The notes under the pieces were generated by a model. The model was given only the letters and a program-made list of their open reading frames with translations. It was not told the origin of the DNA and searched no databases. Below, one piece after another: positions 54,167 through 64,000 of a stretch of 64,000 nt of DNA. A program made the position numbers and the translations under genes. Every line of letters begins with the position of its first letter. Within the stretch, counting starts at the first letter, position 1. Source of the DNA: Glandiceps talaboti (taxonomy: Eukaryota; Hemichordata; Enteropneusta; Spengelidae); contig NC_135552.1 of the NCBI RefSeq assembly GCF_964340395.1, forward strand, positions 27,932,181 through 27,996,180, read 5' to 3'.

Positions 54167-57100
54167 TATATCCTGTTGTATATATTGTGTAAACACTTAC
54201 TTTTCATACACACACACACACACACACACACATACACACACACACACACACACTGTATCCTGTTGCATATATTGTAAACACTTACTTTTCATAAACACCA
54301 ATGATAGCTAGATTCTGATGCTCAGACAATAACTTCATCAGATTAGCACAACATTTGCTTCTTACATTAAAACAATCATCAAATCTCAGGTTAACTGTTA
54401 TTATGCGCCATGAAAAAAGCTACACATGTTGATAAACTTTCTGACTGTCTTACCTTGCCATGCATGTTAAGAACTTGAAATGATTCTCTCTCTAAACGAA
54501 CAATCACACCAACTGTTTGGGGACTGAGAACAAAAAAGCAACATATAAAACAGTCAAAAATTGCACAGAACATCACTTTATTTACTGAAACAATTTGAAT
54601 GACCACAGACAAGTATCCTATAAAAGGAACTGACAGTGTGGTTCAGTGTATTTGAATCTCTCAATCTAAATTTATAGTTTTATTCACACTGTTCTGTTCA
54701 ATGGTACTAGACAACTAATCCACACTGAAATTTTGTAACACATTATACAACCCATAAGACCAAAGCAAAGCGTTTCATGTTTGTACCACAATCATTTATA
54801 GCATCAATATCAAGTGTAAAAGTATACTGTTTCATTTGCTAATTGACCACATTAGAAAGGCCATGCTAGGCTTGTAAATAAACCAATTGAAACAGTATAC
54901 TTTTACACTTGATATGAATGCTATAAAGGAGCCCAGCATATAGAGGAAGTGTTTTACTTCAGTGTTACTCGTTGTAATACAGTGTATGAATGCTATAAAG
55001 GAGCCCAGCATATAGAGGAAGTGTTTTACTTCAGTGTTACTCATTGTAATACAGTGTATGAATGCTATAAAGGAGCCCAGCATATAGAGGAAGTGTTTTA
55101 CTTCAGTGTTACTCATTGTAATACAGTGTATGAATGCTATAAAGGAGCCCAGCATATAGAGGAAGTGTTTTACTTCAGTGTTACTCATTGTAATACAGTG
55201 TATGAATGCTATAAAGGAGCCCAGCATATAGAGGAAGTGTTTTACTTCAGTGTTACTCATTGTAATACAGTGTATGAATGCTATAAAGGAGCCCAGCATA
55301 TAGAGGAAGTGTTTTACTTCAGTGTTACTCATTGTAATACAGTGTATGAATGCTATAAAGGAGCCCAGCACATAGAGGAAGTGTTTTACTTCAGTGTTAC
55401 TCGTTGTAATATTATCAATACATTTCATTATGTGCCTGTTCTTTAACAAAAACAAATGAATACACCATTCAGCTCAATTTTACAAACTTTCAAAACTCAT
55501 ACAGGGAACAAGTCCAAAAATCCACCTAACTTTCCCAAATGTTTATTTCCTGGAGTTGACCATTAAAATATGTCCAATTCTTCACTGAACACTGAACATA
55601 CTTATCCTTTTTGAGTAACTACATTGTAAAATTACATGCAAGTGTACTATACTTACTCTAGCTGGACAAGATCTCCCCACTGGAATTGTCCAAGGGAATC
55701 AACACCAGAACTCATCTCCGTACACAGCTGGAGATCTTTTGGCAGTACTTTGAGCTATAAACAAAACAGAACACACAAATTACAACACACATACACAGTC
55801 TGTGTTTATGCGTGTGTATGTTATACATGGTTTATGAAATACTGAAATTGTTTATGTCTACTTTCAAAGTTAAAGATTGAAGATAACAAAACTAGTCTTT
55901 ACATTAGGAGAATATGTACTATGCTACAGTACTTACCTCGTGCATTGTGAGATCTGAGAACAGAATCACCATGTTTTCTTCCACCCTTACAATAAGACCA
56001 GTATCACCTATGTACCGACCTGATATCACTTTGACGTGATCTCCCATAGAGAAATGTTTACGCAGCTCATGTGCTGGGAAATCAAGTGGTTCCTATCAAG
56101 TGAAAACATAGATAAAGAACATTATATACCTGGATATTGAACACTTTATACCATGCATTGCACACTTTACACATTATGAGCCTCGACGACAAATTTCTTA
56201 GAAAATCAGAGCTCTTAAATATCTCCAATATATCCAAGTGTTGCCATATGAAAACTTTTTTGTGGTCTTTTTTTGAAAAAAGAAAAACTTAAAAAATATT
56301 GTTTTCAAGGAACTTGAGAATCCTTTGTTTTTCCATACACTTAACGCAATAGTCGGCAGCCATATTGGATTCTAAAATGACTAAATTTTGATATCAATTT
56401 GACCTCTATTTTTGTAAGGTGACCACCCTTATATTTTTTCTAATGATATTGACTGGAGTAGGGCAAAATACCTATGATGGATAAACTGACATCAACTGAC
56501 CACAAGAGGGCAGTAGACATGTACAGTTTTACAAAGTGACAAAAGTTCTTTGACCTGTGATACATTTCTTGGTTAATTAATTGATTAGTATGATTGTGTT
56601 AACATTTGTAGAAGTAATCACATTTTTTATGTGTCTCAATTAAAAATGAAGCGAGATGTTATGTGTATTATAATTGTTATCATAAAATACACCAAGACTA
56701 ACCGTACATTTTGACAAATGTGAACAATGTTAACTTGCAAACAGAACTTGAATGAAACAGTGTTCAGCATGATTTTTATTGAAAGGGTAAACTTCTTGTA
56801 TACATTTATTTAGCCAATGATTTTGTTAAGAGCAGTACGTAGGGAAAACTATCACAGCTCCACACAAGTTCTCTTCTTCCACTTTTGATTTGTAGCAAAT
56901 GATGTTTGAGAAACTATGGTATGTCAGTTTTACCATTAATTGTTGTCCCCCCACCCCACCCCACCACACCCGACCCCACCCCACCCCACCCACTATGTGC
57001 AAAGCTTCTTCAAATACATTGTCAATGTATTGTGATTATCATTTACAGATAAATTTGTGCCAGTGGTTTGGAGAAATTAGTGGATACAAATCTGTATCTG

Positions 57101-60100
57101 TTCTAACAACAAACTATGTTTAGCCTGGCCAAACTGTAAGGTGGCTGACACATCAAACTCTACCATGATTTCATTCATTTTGAGCATACATGTCAATTCA
57201 ACAAAATGTACCAATATGTCACTTTCCAAGAATTCTCACATAGTCATTTGCATATCCATAATGTAATTTGCATATCAATAACATCCTTTGCAATCATAGC
57301 CCTAGGATAGGCTTGTCTAAAAACCCTACACAACTCAACACACAGCTTTCAGCTACGCTATGTTTTAGCAGTACACTGATCTGATTACAGAAACTGCAAT
57401 TTAATCTTAAATGAACATAAACTAATTTCCTGAGTGACGTTACTTTGTACCGTTGCCAGATATCAATTCTAGGAAAATGACAATAGACTACAGCTGATCA
57501 TCAAATTATATCAAGTATGACTCACTCACAAATGTATAAATAAATTCCATTTCAGTAATTAAGGAAATGATATATTGATTGTATACCACTGTAAATCACT
57601 GACTGGAATAAACTGTCTGGTAACTACTTTTTATTGATTTCATGGTGATGTATGTATTTGTGACATAATTTTAATAACACAGACATCATTGTGAACAAAC
57701 CTATTTAATGATTTCATGGTGATGTATTTACTTGTAACATAATAACACATACATCAATACAGAACAAACCTATTTAATGATTTCATGGTGATGTATTTAC
57801 TTGTAACATAATAACACAGACATCAATACAGAACAAACCTATTTAATGATTTCATGGTGATGTATTTACTTGTAACATAATAACACAGACATCAATACAG
57901 AACAAACCTATTTAATGATTTCATGGTGATGTATTTATTTGTAACATAATAACACAGACATCAATACAGAACAAACCAATCACTATTTATTTAATGAAGC
58001 CAATTTTCTTCCTAAAATATCAAAATAAATCTAAATCTCTCAATAGATTACTGTCAATAGTTAAAATTCCCTAACATTGAAAGATCTCACACCATATCAT
58101 GAAGATGACTGGTGGTTTCTATTAACCCAAAAAACCAAAGTGTAATAAAAATTTCATCCAATTCAACTTAACAAGGCCACTTACAAAAAATAAAGGTACA
58201 CATGTATTTTCATTAAGTTTGAATTCTTGAGAGTCATTTCATGATTTTATATCACATGTGTTAGGGCTTACATATGATTGCCAAGAAATACTTATTTGAA
58301 ACTTGTTCATCATTCATTGTTCAGTGGATATCCTTGCCATGGGCATGCATTGTGACATGGGAATTAGCAGACATATATATATAATAACTGAATGTGAATA
58401 TTTATGATTGCTAAGTGTTTGTTACCTTTAAATAAAACAATTAAGTAGAAGAAAATCAATCAAAAACAAGGATCAAAACAAAAATGTAAAAACAGCCACA
58501 GTCCCTGTAAAAAAAAATTATTCGACTTGAGACAATGTTTGAGTTTCAGTAACAAATGAAAACAATGAAAATGGGTATATTCACCTTGAGATCTTCATGT
58601 TTTGGTACCATAGTAACTTTATCACCATCTACAGTAATAACTTTACCCTGTAGATGTACCAATTCTCCTTCTATTACTTCTACATTATCACCTGGTGCCA
58701 AGTTGTGTAAACTCTTCTCTCCTGATTTTGCTTCTGGAACCACTGAAAAGCTTAGTCAAGGTAATAACAGATGCCACAAAAAATTACTGTCCCAAACAAC
58801 TATACAAAAACCTTTCAATATTTATGTGAATCCCATATTGTTGCATAAGTATTACCTTATAATTGGCGTCATAGCGATTTACTAGACACTCTTTTGTGCA
58901 GGACAAAGTTGACAAGGTATGTAATATTACATTGCAAGTATGATTAGAGCAAAACACTAATACTCTGCACAGATTTGACTGACTGGCTCTTCTCTGTCTT
59001 CTTCAAAAGTTTTCTCAAAAGCAGGACAATATCAAAGGATACATTCAATATCAAGGTTTTCAGGTTGGTCTTCAAATCGTTCTAACTCTGACAATGTTGG
59101 CTTTATACCTTCTGTGAGCTACAATGTAAAACAACAATATCAACAATAAATATGGTGACAAACTATATGATATGAAAGTATATACCATGAAAAAAAGAAA
59201 GATTATTCTGAAGACGTTAACTGTACAGAAAGGACATTATTTTGTCTCAATCAATCTAGTTTTTGGAAACATTCTAGGTCGGTTCTTTTCTAGTACTCTT
59301 TGTACTTTATGACTTAATTTTTTTATTCACTTCAGTTTTACATTGTAGTGTTTTCTCTTTCTTTTGTTTTAATTGTATGGGCTGATGGCTTGAAATAAAG
59401 ATAATAATAATAAAGTGATTATAGCTTGATCTATATATTATCAATTGTTCTGTTAACTGACGACTTTCTTACTTTATATATATGTGATTTGAAATGATAG
59501 AAACTGACTGAGCATAATATGCCAGTACCAAAAGTAGAACTATACAGTAGTATTTCCTCACACAGCGTTTCTTGCAGATCTACGAAAATTTCTAATATCT
59601 CTGACCAATGAAATACCATACAGAAAATAAGAATAGAAACTATGTAAAATTTGTTTTTCGCAATTTAAAATACCATTGTTCCATTTACATGAGTCTATTT
59701 AAGTTCACACACTACTTACAATTGCACTCATTGCAAATGTCTTGTAAAGAAATCCCCTTCTGCTGTATCTGTTGCCCTCAAATATAAGAAAGTCACCATC
59801 AGTTGTAACTTCACCGCCAACAGCCCTGAAAGAAAGACACAAGACAACAACTGATCAATTCAGTGAAATGTGCTAATAACCATGTGTTTGTTTGATAATA
59901 AACAAGAAATGTTCATTTCTATGGGTGGAAATTCAAAAACTGATAACAAAAATATATCACACTCTCTCCACTACTGCCTATATCTTTGATGAATACACCT
60001 TTACATGACTGTTCCAGTAAATCAAATCATTCTCACCTGATAGCCTCAACATCAAACAGTTTTTGTGGTGGTTTCTTGTTCCTTTTTTTCTTTTCCTGGA

Positions 60101-63100
60101 TATCAGCAGCTGTTCTAACCAGTCCCCTAGGTCTTGTATAGTCTACACGTGGTACTAACTTTAATGTCACTTGATTCTGGGCTGGTTCTACGTAATCCAC
60201 CTGTAGTATGGTATACAGTTATTAAATTAGAAATATTACAAACTGTCTATACTTCTAATTGCCATTTCATCTGTCTCTCTTTTTATGTATTTTAATATAT
60301 TTGTATTGTGTACAATTACCTGCATGTTATTGTGAAATGACCGTTTTGGATAAGGATTAAAATTTAGGTGTTATAAACAGTGAATATGACAGAACCCAAT
60401 GATGTACAAGTGTCAGTGATTCATACTCAAAGTATCTGGATGAGTGGTGTTCTCTGCAGTCATACTTTCACAAGCACACTGAGTGAAAGTGCAGTAGAAA
60501 ACAAGCAAGAGCTTAAATACCCCAAGTACCCACTTTGGCAATCATGCATCATGTGATTCTGTTATTATTACATTGTGTTATCAAGAAACACATATGTGTG
60601 TCCATGTGTTTTTGATCAGATGTGTTTATTTGCATACAGGCATGTTTTCAATATTACACAGCAGTACCAATAGTATACATGTGCACTGATGCAAGTAATG
60701 ACTGGTACATATGTAATAATATCTAATTTGACAATAGAAATATACAAACCTGTGCCAAGTCATCCTTGAACACACCTCTCTTCAATCTGACCCATGACTT
60801 AGATTTCAATGTGACTACTTCTTTGACAACCTTGAGTACATCAGGCATTTCTTTAATTGGCACCATCTGCTGAGTCCACTGACCAAGTCTTAAGTTTCCC
60901 ACACCTTCAATTGCATGTTTGACATGAGTTTGTTTAAAGGATTCAATATAGATGTAACCCTTCAGTCCTTCTACGGCCACCACAGATTTGATTTGTAATG
61001 GCTGCAAAAATAGAATACAAATATCATGTAAGGTCCAGGTCTATAATATGATAACAAACATACTACAAATAGTTGACTCAGGAACCAGGAAACTATCGAT
61101 CTTAAAAGACCAGGAACCTATCGATCTTAAAAGACCAGGAACATATCAATCTTAAAAAATGTTCAATTTTTAAAATCAAGGCTGGTGGGTAAGTATAATG
61201 TACTTTACCTCTGAATATACATTCCTCAAAGTCCAAAATCAAGTTTATGATCTATACACACAGTAATAAACAATCTGGTCATGACCAACTAAACTTGGCC
61301 ACAACCAACTAAACTTGGCCACAACCAACTTACTTCTTCCTTCTGGTGCACATAAGCTATGTACTTCCTCATCAGAAATATAGCAGTGGCTTTTTCTTCT
61401 CCAATCTTACACTTCACCATCCACAAGTTAGGGTCTCTATATGACAGGGGAGACAACATATGTACATTTAGTAGTTACCAAAGACTTGAACTGTTTCTAG
61501 TCATTACAAAGAGATAGGATTTTTCCAACCATGTAAAAGCAATACAATCAAAGATTCACACATGAAAGGGGAATCTGATTACATGAAAGGGGAATCTGAT
61601 TAACTTTCTTAATTAATTAATCAAGCTGACATTTAAGATTTCACCTTCAAGCAAGAAGTTATCTCTATTGTTTTGTAATCTTAAAGTTGGCTCTATTGAT
61701 TTATAATTTGATTTATGGCAGAAAGTGCCTCAAGGACAAATTTCTCTGAAATCAAAGTTTTTAAATTCTCTCCAAACTTCACCACATGAAAGCTTGTCCT
61801 TTTAAAGAATTAGGGGTTTCCTCACCTTGTTTTCAAGGAAATCATCAATATTTTATTTTCCCACCAAGTTAACAAAGTATTTGGTGGCCATTTTGGATTC
61901 TACAATGATTAAATTTTGATATCATTTTGTCATCTCTTTCAAAACTCTGTATGGTGACCCTTGATTTTGTTTTTGTGTTTGTTTCTTGATTTTAACTGAG
62001 AATACGTAAAAGATAAAGTTTAATGAGGAGCATTCTATATAACACTTGACATGTTGTGAGTGTATACTTACTTGACACCTGGTAGCAGACCTTGTTGAGT
62101 AATATCATCAGACATTTCATATTCTCCTTCATATCGACCACTAGCTGATGTATCGGCATATTTCCTCTTGTAGTACTCTTCAATCTCGTCCTCCTTTTGC
62201 TCACTACATTATACACAAGAACACATGTACACAGTCAATAAGACAAACTTGCATTTTAAGGGAAAACTTCCTTTCCAAGGTAAGCTAACAGTATTATATA
62301 CCACAAGAAAACATACATACACTAACTCCAACACAATCTCACAAGTTTAATCTGAATGCATTTCAAAAGGAAAATAGTATCTTACATACTAGTGATAACT
62401 ATGTATTTTGAAAGAAAAGAGCACTAAGATAAATCTGAACAGATACTGCTCACCGTTTGTTGACAGTTTAAGAATCACATTTACTGTAAACATCACATTT
62501 TACAAACCAAATATATGAAATTCTGAAACACTCCTTAATATGTTCAAACACAACCTGGAAATTAATTTTAATAAAAACATACTTACCGCCACATTTGATG
62601 CAGTCGTCTAGCTCCATGGCTTTCACGTTCAGTGTTATCAGCCACAGCATTCCTGTCAATCAAATCTTGAAACCCCTCCTCCACTTCTTCCTCTTCCTCA
62701 TGATTATCAATGTCATCATCAACATCTAAAATAGACAACACAGTTTATGCTAGGGAGTCTAACTTTAAACTATCCATAGCCTGACCAAAATCCAAACTCC
62801 CTAGTTGAATAAAAATGTGTATCTATTATACAGTTGTACATCCTTATAGTGCTGGAATTTTTTTTTTTGTTTCCTAGTATTCCTTTAGATAACATATTAT
62901 TTGTATTTTAATTTACACTGAAATGCAGGAGAAACCTGGCTGCATATGTGGTGCAACTTCACAAAATGATGTTCGTTAAGAAACAGAAAACTTACACATG
63001 AATAATATTCATATTACGGTACTTTGTTAGAGAAACTTAATGTAACCCTTATCCTCACCACAGCCATTATCTTTTACATGGACTTAACCTGAAGAGGGCT

Positions 63101-63844
63101 AAAAGTTTACAAACTAAATTGTTGAAAACTATCAACATTTTGATGACATTTCTTCTGTCTACAGTTATTCCTTACCAGCTTCTTCTAAGATAAACCCCCC
63201 ATATCTTGATTTTTTCCTTGGATGTGTCTCATATTCTTCATCTTCTTCCGAATCATACTCATCTTCTTCTTCCATAAGATCTTCACCTTCCTCTTCATCT
63301 TGGTTGCCCTGACTACCAGCATCACTGCCAGCATCACTATTTACTTCTTGGTTGCCACGGTCACTCTCATTTCCACTATTGTCGGCTTCCTGCATATAGA
63401 ATAGGGTATAATTTCATTGCTACATTAGTAGAGAAAATCCAAAAGTGGTGATGTAGTACTTTGGCTATGATTTATAATCAAGATTGCGAGTCACTATAGT
63501 GAACATGAATTCTAATCAAGCTAGGGAGTCAGTACAGCAGATATGATTTCTAATCAGGACAGGGAGTCACCTGGCGTGGGAGGTTAGAAATATTGTTTAT
63601 GTTAAGAGTCCTCTATAACTTAAACCTGCATGTATCCTAAACTCAAATCAGTTTATGATTCAAGCCCACTATCCAGTTTCTACTTGACAAGTACATATCA
63701 CAATCTAAAAACAGATAACTTACTCATTCATTGTTGGTGAAAATGACAAAGGAAAAGATTAATTCTTACCTCTGGCTCACTGTTCTCATTGAAACTGTGA
63801 TCACTCTCGGCATCAGAAAAGGCACTGCCTTCACTGTCTGACAT
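47495..63844 (-). CDS. SUPT5H: SPT5 / DSIF large subunit (22 coding exons)
   Basis: SPT5 pairs with SPT4 to form DSIF, which sits on the RNA polymerase II clamp and controls pausing and processive elongation in the nucleus; P-TEFb phosphorylates its C-terminal repeats (family knowledge). I joined 22 exons by eye from AG/GT junctions, matching phases and recall of the human protein. They give 3,273 nt, or 1,090 residues plus stop, against about 1,087 in human. Domain order: acidic N-terminus (1-~180), NGN (~188-275), KOW1 (~290-330), KOW2 (~430-470), KOW3 (~490-520), KOW4 (~550-581), KOW5 (~609-650), Arg/Gly linker (~666-710), KOW6 (~712-745), CTR1 G-S-x-T-P repeats (~762-836), CTR2 P-S-P-x-x-Y repeats (~840-970), KOW7 (~1030-1090). 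The start is chosen because MSDSEGSAF matches the family N-terminus. The odd feature is the 81-bp array between exons 20 and 21, which is left out of this count. Confidence 0.96.
48222..48523 (-). CDS. SUPT5H: SPT5 exon 21 (CTR2 repeats)
   Basis: Encodes five P-S-P-x-x-Y/F motifs ([20 protein letters not shown] and following), then [20 protein letters not shown] and the start of the C-terminal domain. Phase 1 in, phase 0 out. It joins in frame directly to exon 20 and equally to any of the 81-bp units. GTAAGT donor. Confidence 0.95.
48759..50867 (-). repeat. 25 x 81-bp array of exon-like units inside SPT5 intron 20
   Basis: The donor sequence recurs at 48800 and every 81 bp up to 50825 (exon 20's own donor): 25 exact steps with no indel. 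On the gene's strand each unit reads AG, then a 42-nt segment (for the first unit 48801-48842, for the last 50745-50786), then GTAAGTAATAG and the rest of a 39-nt spacer. The 42-nt segment is phase 1 in and phase 1 out, and in the SPT5 frame gives [15 protein letters not shown]. All copies keep GTAAGT. The AG before TCTC is kept in three versions of the preceding bases (TCAGAG, TCTTAG, TCTGAG). There is no polypyrimidine tract. In the SPT5 frame a TAA lies inside every donor, so retention would truncate the protein. The long open frames on both strands here exist only because 81 is a multiple of 3. Whether any copy is spliced into mRNA is unknown. Confidence 0.95.
50826..51043 (-). CDS. SUPT5H: SPT5 exon 20 (CTR2 start; parent of the 81-bp units)
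   Basis: Encodes [29 protein letters not shown] and finally [13 protein letters not shown], the CTR2 region. Phase 2 in, phase 1 out. Its last ~30 nt and the first part of the following intron are the obvious source of the 25 downstream copies, because the sequence across the GTAAGTAATAG donor is the same. Confidence 0.93.
51314..51419 (-). CDS. SUPT5H: SPT5 exon 19 (CTR1, part 2)
   Basis: Encodes [20 protein letters not shown] and then [13 protein letters not shown], matching the human sequence at the end of CTR1. Phase 1 in, phase 2 out; GTAAGG donor. Confidence 0.95.
51606..51721 (-). CDS. SUPT5H: SPT5 exon 18 (CTR1, part 1)
   Basis: Encodes [20 protein letters not shown] and then [12 protein letters not shown], the CTR1 repeats with Thr-Pro CDK9 sites. 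Phase 2 in, phase 1 out; donor GTAAAT. Confidence 0.94.
52273..52378 (-). CDS. SUPT5H: SPT5 exon 17 (KOW6)
   Basis: Encodes [20 protein letters not shown] and then [12 protein letters not shown], closely matching human KOW6. Phase 1 in, phase 2 out; GTAAGT donor. Confidence 0.95.
52769..52952 (-). CDS. SUPT5H: SPT5 exon 16 (linker and KOW6 entry)
   Basis: Encodes [16 protein letters not shown], then a Gly/Arg-rich linker, then [20 protein letters not shown]. In the family, P-TEFb phosphorylates Ser in the linker SPR/SSP context, and the same SPRISSP motif is kept here. Phase 0 in, phase 1 out. Confidence 0.94.
53234..53359 (-). CDS. SUPT5H: SPT5 exon 15 (KOW5)
   Basis: 42 codons, phase 0 at both ends: [20 protein letters not shown] and [18 protein letters not shown], the end of KOW5. 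GTAAGT donor. Confidence 0.95.
53834..53959 (-). CDS. SUPT5H: SPT5 exon 14 (KOW5 entry)
   Basis: 42 codons, phase 0 at both ends: [20 protein letters not shown] and then [13 protein letters not shown], aligned with human KOW4-5. GTAAGT donor. Confidence 0.96.
54125..54292. repeat. Duplicated (AC)n unit in SPT5 intron 13
   Basis: Two copies of (AC)n followed by ATCCTGTTG(T/C)ATATATTGT and ACACTTACTTTTCATA lie head to tail in the intron between exons 13 and 14. Confidence 0.9.
54454..54523 (-). CDS. SUPT5H: SPT5 exon 13 (KOW4)
   Basis: 24 codons, [20 protein letters not shown] then MHGK, nearly identical to human. Phase 2 in, phase 0 out; GTAAGA donor. Confidence 0.96.
54797..54926. repeat. 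Inverted repeat in SPT5 intron 12
   Basis: TATCAAGTGTAAAAGTATAC (left) and GTATACTTTTACACTTGATA (right) are the core of ~37-bp arms with one mismatch around a ~53-bp loop. The right arm runs into the first unit of the 72-bp array. Confidence 0.85.
54915..55411. repeat. 72-bp minisatellite, about 7 copies, SPT5 intron 12
   Basis: Unit begins TGAATGCTATAAAGGAGCCC and includes GAGGAAGTGTTTTACTTCAG. Copies are nearly identical. Because 72 is a multiple of 3, frames stay open on both strands (165 and 207 codons); neither is an SPT5 exon, since exons 12 and 13 join correctly without them. Confidence 0.96.
55657..55754 (-). CDS. SUPT5H: SPT5 exon 12 (KOW4 entry)
   Basis: Encodes [20 protein letters not shown] and WGDLVQL, aligned with human [20 protein letters not shown]. 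Phase 0 in, phase 2 out; GTAAGT donor. Confidence 0.95.
55937..56092 (-). CDS. SUPT5H: SPT5 exon 11 (KOW3)
   Basis: 52 codons, phase 0 at both ends. Contains [20 protein letters not shown] and [20 protein letters not shown], which is KOW3. It follows the gene's largest intron (about 2.5 kb). GTAAGT donor. Confidence 0.96.
56189..56455. mobile_element. Dispersed repeat, copy 1 (SPT5 intron 10)
   Basis: Shares TTGGATTCTAAAATGACTAA, ATTTTGATATCA, GTTTTCAAGGAA and ACAAATTTCT in the same order with 61735-61970. The class is unknown. Confidence 0.55.
57630..57978. repeat. ~68-bp tandem repeat, 5 copies, SPT5 intron 10
   Basis: Unit includes TGATTTCATGGTGATGTATT and AACACAGACATCAATACAGA; the first copy is longer (~75 bp) and more diverged. 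Confidence 0.93.
58585..58742 (-). CDS. SUPT5H: SPT5 exon 10 (KOW2)
   Basis: Encodes [20 protein letters not shown] and then [16 protein letters not shown], the KOW2 domain. Phase 1 in, phase 0 out; GTGAAT donor. Confidence 0.95.
59043..59118 (-). CDS. SUPT5H: SPT5 exon 9 (weak donor)
   Basis: Encodes [20 protein letters not shown] and the following NLDIE, matching human [20 protein letters not shown]. The donor I infer is GTATCC, the only poor donor in the gene. It is chosen because it leaves phase 1 and joins exon 10 to read LVPEAK with no gap. Confidence 0.85.
59720..59825 (-). CDS. SUPT5H: SPT5 exon 8
   Basis: Encodes [20 protein letters not shown] and FAMSAI, aligned with human [20 protein letters not shown]. 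Phase 2 in, phase 0 out; GTAAGT donor. Confidence 0.95.
60037..60200 (-). CDS. SUPT5H: SPT5 exon 7 (KOW1)
   Basis: Starts [20 protein letters not shown], as in human KOW1, passes through a Lys-rich stretch and ends [12 protein letters not shown]. Phase 0 in, phase 2 out; GTGAGA donor. Confidence 0.95.
60750..61001 (-). CDS. SUPT5H: SPT5 exon 6 (NGN and start of KOW1)
   Basis: 84 codons, phase 0 at both ends. Contains [20 protein letters not shown] and [16 protein letters not shown] of the NGN fold, then [16 protein letters not shown], the KOW1 entry. This is the best-conserved exon of the gene. Confidence 0.97.
61080..61330. repeat. Two short tandem repeats, SPT5 intron 5
   Basis: Three ~30-bp copies of AGGAACCTATCGATCTTAAA at about 61080-61160, and three ~20-bp copies of ACAACCAACTAAACTTGGCC at about 61281-61330. 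The second runs up to the exon 5 donor and forms part of it (rc CCAACTTAC). Confidence 0.85.
61334..61436 (-). CDS. SUPT5H: SPT5 exon 5 (NGN domain start)
   Basis: Encodes [18 protein letters not shown] and LMRKYIAY, the first strand and helix of the NGN domain, which binds SPT4 in the family. Phase 2 in, phase 0 out; GTAAGT donor. Confidence 0.95.
61735..61970. mobile_element. Dispersed repeat, copy 2 (SPT5 intron 4)
   Basis: Diverged copy of the element at 56189-56455, in the same orientation; key shared string TTGGATTCTACAATGATTAA then ATTTTGATATCA. Confidence 0.55.
62072..62203 (-). CDS. SUPT5H: SPT5 exon 4 (pre-NGN)
   Basis: Encodes [17 protein letters not shown] and then [15 protein letters not shown]. 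The last part is nearly identical to the human segment just before the NGN domain. Phase 2 in and out; GTAAGT donor. Confidence 0.94.
62587..62725 (-). CDS. SUPT5H: SPT5 exon 3 (acidic region to RRL..WR)
   Basis: Continues the acidic N-terminus and reaches [10 protein letters not shown], aligned with human GARRLQNLWR. Acceptor TTTTAG, donor GTAAGT, phase 1 in and phase 2 out. Confidence 0.92.
63176..63389 (-). CDS. SUPT5H: SPT5 exon 2 (acidic region)
   Basis: Residues 26-96. Almost pure Asp/Glu/Ser with Asn and Gly, ending in the basic R-K-K-S-R and then [10 protein letters not shown], which matches human RHGGFILDEA. Phase 0 in, phase 1 out, GTAAGG donor. Confidence 0.93.
63770..63844 (-). 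CDS. SUPT5H: SPT5 exon 1 (start codon, acidic Ser-rich)
   Basis: 25 codons beginning MSDSEGSAF, the conserved SPT5 N-terminus, rich in Ser, Asp and Glu. It ends in phase 0 at a GTAAGA donor. A TAG about 12 nt upstream of the ATG, after a T-rich stretch, could be the acceptor of a 5' UTR intron, so the transcription start may lie outside the window. Confidence 0.88.
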
Positions 63845-64000
63845 AATTATGTATCTATCAATCAAATGAGATGAAAATAAAGGATATATTAACTAATGAT
63901 TATAGTATGAAAATAGTTTACAATAACCACTAAGCAGCATCGAGTGAAATGGCGACATCATTACATGTGAGTCATAATTCTTACACCCTTTTTGAGATAT
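63845..64000 (-). other. SPT5 upstream sequence / 5' UTR
   Basis: AT-rich sequence upstream of the start codon. I see no clear TATA box or CpG cluster. A possible 3' splice site (TTGATTGATAG) lies just before the ATG, which would place the first non-coding exon outside the window. Confidence 0.4.

Noticed and set aside
54832-55455. Frames of 207 (minus) and 165 (plus) codons
   Set aside because: 72-bp repeat translations within an intron; SPT5 exons 12 and 13 join in frame without them.

Overview
The window is animal nuclear DNA, AT-rich and dense in repeats, with one gene I can recognise. That gene is the intron-rich orthologue of SUPT5H (SPT5), the large subunit of the DSIF transcription elongation factor. 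It lies on the minus strand and fills the right quarter (coding span 47495-63844). I could place 22 coding exons, all with AG/GT junctions and matching phases. Together they encode 1,090 residues that line up end to end with the vertebrate protein: acidic N-terminus, NGN, KOW domains, CTR1, CTR2 and C-terminal KOW. Intron density, protein similarity and the repeat types (TTAA foldback elements, tRNA-derived SINE, Helitron-like element, long microsatellites) suggest an invertebrate metazoan, probably a marine deuterostome or lophotrochozoan. I cannot name the species. Layout: about 1-47 kb is non-coding on this evidence. It holds unique AT-rich DNA and an unusual load of tandem arrays: a 1.1 kb TCTA/CCTA block satellite at 16.9-18.0 kb; 27-bp, 31-bp, ~32-bp, 46-bp and 53-bp minisatellites; pentanucleotide tracts at 29.2-30.0 kb; and many di-, tri- and tetranucleotide runs. 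It also holds several foldback or MITE-like elements, a tRNA-derived SINE and a Helitron-like candidate. Nearly all the longer open frames here are repeats whose unit is a multiple of 3, and are not genes. About 47.5-63.9 kb is SPT5. The most striking structure is inside SPT5, between exons 20 and 21 (CTR2). There, 25 copies of an exactly 81-bp unit run without a single indel. Each copy is a duplicate of the 3' end of exon 20 plus the start of the next intron. Each therefore carries an in-frame, phase-1/phase-1, 42-nt exon-like segment for a CTR2-type motif ([17 protein letters not shown]), an invariant GTAAGT donor and an invariant AG at the other side. It is either an intronic minisatellite full of decoy splice sites or an array of optional micro-exons that could change CTR2 length. 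The sequence alone cannot decide. The ordinary exons already give a protein of human-like length, so I think the array is usually removed as one 2.3-kb intron. SPT5 works with SPT4 on RNA polymerase II, and P-TEFb phosphorylates its repeat region. No other gene in the window is visibly linked to it.
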